A stretch of 64,000 nucleotides of DNA, from positions 27,692,406 to 27,756,405 of the forward strand of contig NC_090759.1 of assembly GCF_036898095.1 (NCBI RefSeq), written 5' to 3'. Source of the stretch: Palaemon carinicauda (taxonomy: Eukaryota; Arthropoda; Malacostraca; Decapoda; Palaemonidae). This document shows, piece by piece, positions 52,901-58,900 of this stretch; within the stretch, counting starts at the first letter, position 1; every line of letters starts with the position of its first letter. A model generated the notes under the pieces. It worked only from the letters and a program-made list of their open reading frames with translations. It made no database searches and was not told the origin of the DNA. A program made the translations under genes and the position numbers.

Positions 52901-55900
52901 GTCGCTCTGCTCAGGTTGTCGGCGAGCATATTCCTTTTGCCGGGAATGAAGCGAGCTGACGGTGTTATCGAATGGACTTTCGCCCATCCCAGTATTTCTA
53001 CTGCCAGATGGGATAGGGGCTGCAAAAAAATACTGCATTGCTTGTTGATGTGAACCACAGCTGTATTGTTGTCGCTCATGCGACCACTGAGTGGTCCGCC
53101 AGGAACTGATAGAACTGTTAAAGGGGTAGTAAAGTGGCTCTCATCTCCAAGAGATTGATGTGATTGTACTTTTTGAACTCTGACCATAGGCCTGAGGTCA
53201 TACGGTGCAGTTGGGGCCCCCAGCCTTCTTTTGATGCATCTGTGAAGAGCAATAAATCCGGGGGAAGGACGAGAAGGTCGACGACCTTTAGCATATTCTC
53301 GTCTAACACCCACCACTCAAGGTCCTTCTGTTCCTCTGGTTCCATGTGGATCAGAATGTCCAGGGAATCTAAGGCCTGATTCCAGTTGGACTTTAACCTC
53401 CACTGGAGAGATCGAATCCTAAGGCGACCGTTGGGAACTAGACGGGCCAGAGAGGATTGGTGCCTGCGGATACATAACCACCTCGGGGCTGGGAGTTCTT
53501 CTCGTCTGAGAAAAGGTCTTGCGACCTTCCTCAGCCTCACTACCCTGTCGTCTGATGGGAAGGCTTTGCGAAGGTTGGTGTCTACAATCATTCCTAGGTA
53601 TACCAGTTGTTGAGAGGGAAGCAGGGATGACTTCTTGAGATTTACCGTGATCGTCAGATCTTGGCAAAGTCTTAGAAGAGTTGTCACCGAGTCTACTAGG
53701 GCTAGACATTCAGATAACGTAGGAGACTGATGCCGACCCTGTGAGCCCAAGATGACATAAGGGCGAACACTAATGAAGATTCGAGGGGCTGTGGAAAGAC
53801 TGAAGCACAGAATCTTGAACTGGTATTTGTTGTTTCCGCTGAATGCGAGATACTTCCTCAAAGACGGGTTGTCTTAATGCTTGTCTGACCATGACTGCCG
53901 TATCCATGCTGAACAAAGTTTGTTTGACAAACTTGATCAGAACTGAGAGGTCAATGACCGATCTCCAGTCGATATATGCCTTTCCACAAGAAACAGTCGG
54001 CTGAAGAAACCTGGTGAGTCATCGAGGACCTCTTGGAGAGTGCCCTCCAACATGGTCTGGACTTCAGCCCGAAGGGCCTGTCCCTCTGCGGATCCCATCG
54101 CAAAGCTTTTCAACACTGAAGTCTTGATCGGGAGGGAGAGATGACATGAACAGGACACGATACAGTGTTCAAATCACGGAGACTGTCCAAGGTTCGGCCC
54201 CAAGCTGCAACCATCTCTTCCAACAGTGATGTAGGCTTCCCCCTACTGATGGACAAGTGGGGGAATAGCCTATCCTACTTCTTGGATATTTCCCTCCATG
54301 AGAAGACTTGGAGTCTTTCCTGTCCTTGGCAGGAAAGGGCTTCTTAAGACACCTTGTCTTGTCTTTGGCTGCAGCCTTGTTAGGAGCTGGTTTCAGCTCG
54401 TTGACCTGTGGCACAGCTGGTGGTTTGTGGGTGCTAGATGTTACAGCCCTATGGAGGAGAGAGTTCAGATGAGACTTCCTACATCTCTCTGCCACCTGCT
54501 CAAACAGAGTAGCCCTTCTGAGAGGAATTCCGGTGTCTCTTCATCTTGACGTGTGGGACCTGATGATGGAACCTCTCGACTACCGAGTCTCCGCACCTCA
54601 AGCTGGTGTTAGCCCACATGTTTATGACTTGGTGAGTGAGGAACTTGATAGTACGAATGCCCAAAATCAGGAACATCTCCATCGCCTTGTTGGTGCCTTC
54701 CTTGGATAAATACTCTGTCCGCACCAGGTTCCCCAATGATCCTAACCACAGATCAAACCACAAAGTAGCCTGCATGGTGTACTTCGCCACTTTCTCCTGG
54801 TTCAAGATCTACGTTGCCAAGAAAGAGACTTGAAGGTTAGTAAAAGTCTCTCTAGAGAAATTGCCTTTGTTAATTCCTCTCAGGAATGTTGTAGAGGAAG
54901 AGTCGGGAGGGGCTCATCAATGACCTCGTCGTATATCCTCTGCTGGAAACCGGAAACCCAGGGGTGGGAGGTGCTTCGGGGATGACCCAGAACGGAGCGT
55001 TGCATACAGCTAGATCGTCGTCTTACACACCCAAGATATCATCTCGGATTTAGGAGTGGGGCTTACCCACCACTGACGCAACTACCGGCAATTGCAGACA
55101 CCTTATTATAAGGCCTATTAAAGGTCACAGGTTTCTATTCGTATAGGAACAATCACTTTTCAACACCAACGTAAAGTGTCTAGCACTAGACATTAACCTT
55201 GCCTTTCTTTTAGGGGAACCACCTTTTGTAATCCCTTAAGGGCAGCATGTCCTAACCCAGACATATTCCGTCAACTTGCATTAACGTACAGTACACAAAT
55301 TTCAAATTGATAGGGTATGACCAACTTTGGAGATTTGAGGGCGCATTGCACAATTTTTCCTCAAAAGATTTCAATATATGACAAATTTACAGTATTATGA
55401 CCTAGGAGCATCTGACATTCAAACATGCCCATATGGAAAAAAAAAAATTAATTCTTTTTCATACTCTACCAGCAAAAATTCAATGTAAATACACTTTAAG
55501 ACATGTTTGCTAAGCCAAAAAGTGTGGTGAGATAAGCAACAGTGCAACTAGGGGAACAACATACTAAACTGTACTTAGAATTGTCATACAACTTCATACT
55601 GTCTCCTCGGGCAGTAAGATAATAAATTCGTAACTTTTATTTTGCCTATTGTACAAATCTAACGCTATTTAATAGGGATTATCTTTTGGCGAAGCTGGAA
55701 GACTAGCCACACTTAAAAGCGAGGTGGCCAGCACCTAACCACTAGTTAGTGGGAGGGTGGAGGAGTATCGGGGTAACTAGTGATATTTCACCACTTTTTC
55801 TTTCGGCTGTGTCCTCGGTTGAGACTGAACCGCATTCCTTGTGTCCCACCTGCTGACATCGTTGTGAATAAGGCTCCACCAGCAATGAGTATAGGGAGTG

Positions 55901-58900
55901 GCGTAGGTGTAGGCATAAGAATTCTAAGAGAGACCCTTAGCCTTCGGGGTCTTCCTTAATGGCAAAGAGACCTCGGAATTCTTCTTCCCGACCTTTTCCT
56001 GAAGCTGCTCCTCGGTCTGACTTCCGAGGGCTGGTCGAGAAGAACATAGACCGTTTAACCCCATGGCAACCAGGGAGTTATTGCTTCCCCCAAAGAAGTA
56101 CCTTAGCCACCACCCTTGGGCGTGGCTGGACCTCCCTCCAAGGAAGTTCTTGAGCTCCAACATGGTACCCAGAGGGATCCTGTTGATGCTGCCTCTCCTG
56201 CTGACGTGCTGACTGTGTGCAGTCCAGACACACTAGAAGTCTTATTACTCACGATCATCTTCGCGACACTTTCTGACGCGTCAATCGCCTTCCCATTGTT
56301 CTAGATCACCTATTTGTCGTTCAAGAGATTGCGAACATCGTGCGCGTGTACGTCGACGGTCTCCAAGGGCTTCTCCTTGTTCTTTGTCTGTTGTGCACGA
56401 ATCTTGAGCGAATTAAAGGTTTCTGCGCGCATTCACGAGCAAGTAAGGGTCTCTTGAGTCCTCGGACTCGGCAGCGACTTCTGGACGTTCAGTTCCCTTT
56501 ACAGAAGGCTTTAAACATCCTCCAAACAAGTACACAAGCGTATCCATATCTCCTGATCGCCCTCAAAGGGTATCAAAAGAAGTCCTGACAATGCCGACAT
56601 CCATTCCTTCTCCGCAGTTCCAGGTCCCGAATTAACTCTCTCCACCTCCTGGTCTCCCCAAGGAAACCCCAGACTTATCTTCAAATGGCGATCAACCCTC
56701 AAGGCCTGCTTTCTCCCCCTCCCCATCTGTTTTGTCCGGCTGACCCTAGGGCGAGACCTGCCTCTACTGGTAATTCTGTTCCGCCAATGCCCCTCTCTTC
56801 CATTGGCTAACCGAGAGTTGGCACTAGGACTGCCCACGTCCTCGTGCAGGACTTTAATATTCTCCAGCAGACTCCTGTCATTACGGGAAAGCAGAGGAGG
56901 AGGATGTTAAGACCGACTCCTCTGTATACAGACCTCACTGGTACTGTAGTTCAGACTGTCTCCTATCGAGGTATTTCCTCCCTCCAGACCATCTCCAGAG
57001 GAAGTTGAAAATCAGGCAAGCGAGGTTCAGGCCTCCTGCAGACCTTCCTTACTGGAGGAGGATTTAATGTCCCGTAGGGACCCTATGGGACGGTCCCCAA
57101 GAACTCTAAAAGTACAAGAAGCCCTCATGCAAGCGAAGGCCAGAGATTCATCTGTGACAAGTTTCTAACATCTGGGGTTATTTTCTCACTAAATAAAGTG
57201 TAAAGAATATACTTTCCCAACAGGTAAATACTGTAATGATTATTAGTGTTGGAGAAAAATATTTTTAGTTTCTCCAACCCTATATAATTATGGAGACAAC
57301 AACAAAACCAGGGTTCTTCAGACAAGAGGTGTAATAAAAAATTGCATCAGTAGGAATGGTCTAGACTCTAGAATGTATAAAAAGATATGAAAATACATGG
57401 TTAATGTTCAAACCCAATTAAAGGCAACACAAGGCAATGAGATTCATCGTAACCCCAGGAGTCAATACCTACTGACTCTACAGTTGATTCAATTAGAACA
57501 TCAGAAAAAAGATAAATAAGTATTCAATTCAATCTAAATTGACAGGACAGGCAGACTTCACTCATTTAGGATCAGTTGTAGATTGGCAGACAGATCCTAT
57601 ATTTCATTCAATTTGTAGTTACAGTACTTCTAAGCACAATCTAAAATAACCAACAGACCTTCAGGTTGACAGTGATAATGCAATAGGCCCAATTCTTATC
57701 CAATTAGAATGTAACAGGTACCAGATCTAAGGCAGAGGTAAGACGCATATTCTCTTTACTTTTAACCTCCTCGCACAAAATTTACGCCTAACTGCAAAGA
57801 ATTCTTACGAATTGATAAGTTTGTTTTTACCAGTTCGTGAAAAAAAAATCTCATTTTCTGTTTTTGATGTACTGTATTGTAAAAAGAGAGATGTCTTAAG
57901 GGTACTGGAACCTAATCAGGTTACGAGCCAGGGATACCTTTCAGTAAATATTAACACTAATACCTTCCATATGAATTATATTCATAACTTCTTGTCTACC
58001 CCCTTACCGAATCCCTTACCAATATGAATCTCTCACAAACTAACACTTTCCCACCAAATTTTTTTTATTAAACTTCCATGCCAGTAAAGTTTCTTAACCA
58101 GGTAAGCAAAAAAAGGATATGACCTAGCCTAACTTAAGATGCAGTGTCCTTAAATTTAGTTTTTTTTACATTATTGTTGGTAGTGTGAATCGGAGGTTGT
58201 TCACTGCTGTTTGATGGTTTCGTTTATGGTAGGAGTGATAAGCACTATTCGTTTATGGTAGGAGTGATAAGCACTATTTTCCGTGACTGATGAAATCATG
58301 GACCGTAGGAACCATAGAGCCACTTCTTGGTCTTTTAAATAGGAAATTGCTTGTGGCACTTACAAATGCAATGGACGACCCCTGGCATACACTAACTACC
58401 GAAGTGCAGGCTTATTTTATGACTACAAAACAAAAGTTCCTAAGTGTTTAAAATACATGAAAATTATTGTATAATAGCAGGCTACAGAAATATACTACCA
58501 AAGCAAGAGCATGAAAGAAAAACATAAAAATGAAGACAGTCGGCATTGCAATGAAGCGATCGGCTTGTAACGAAGATGGCACTAATTAGGCATTTAGACA
58601 ATGATTGCATGGCACTAATTAGGCATTTAGACAATGATTGCAAAAGTGGGACGGTACTATTGATTGGAGAAAATAGGATGCTAAAAATATTTATCTTTAG
58701 CAAAAAAAAACACGCGTATATGATAAAAGTTACATAATATCCCATGAAAAAAAAATTCTGGAGGACAAGATTGTGTTCTGTCATTTTCACAAGTTACGTT
58801 AGTTTAAGTATATAGCCTATACCACTTAGCTGTTATTTTTACAGGCAACGTTAGTGTTAGTATACAAACCAATAGGCTGTCATTCTTGAAGGCCACGTTA

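Larger units (their letters stand above)
50827..55155 (-). mobile_element. DIRS-like retrotransposon B: gag, RT, RNase H and tyrosine recombinase remnants
   Basis: The minus strand carries, in order, gag-like frames (54169-55020), RT and RNase H (52748-54158), a tyrosine-recombinase region (~51560-52500) and, at the 3' end, an outer terminus (50827-50870, 'gacaaatttggaaataattt') with its complement at ~50975-51012 (an internal complementary region). The bases after that complement predict the opposite terminus, and a diverged match ('ggtttctattcgtataggaa') lies at ~55127-55150. RT-RNase H followed by a tyrosine recombinase instead of an integrase is the DIRS signature. Many frameshifts and stops; inactive. 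Confidence 0.8.

Noticed and set aside
37583..58641. Tandem duplications that might be read as a CRISPR-like array
   Set aside because: Each has only two adjacent units with no spacers, and the genome is eukaryotic.
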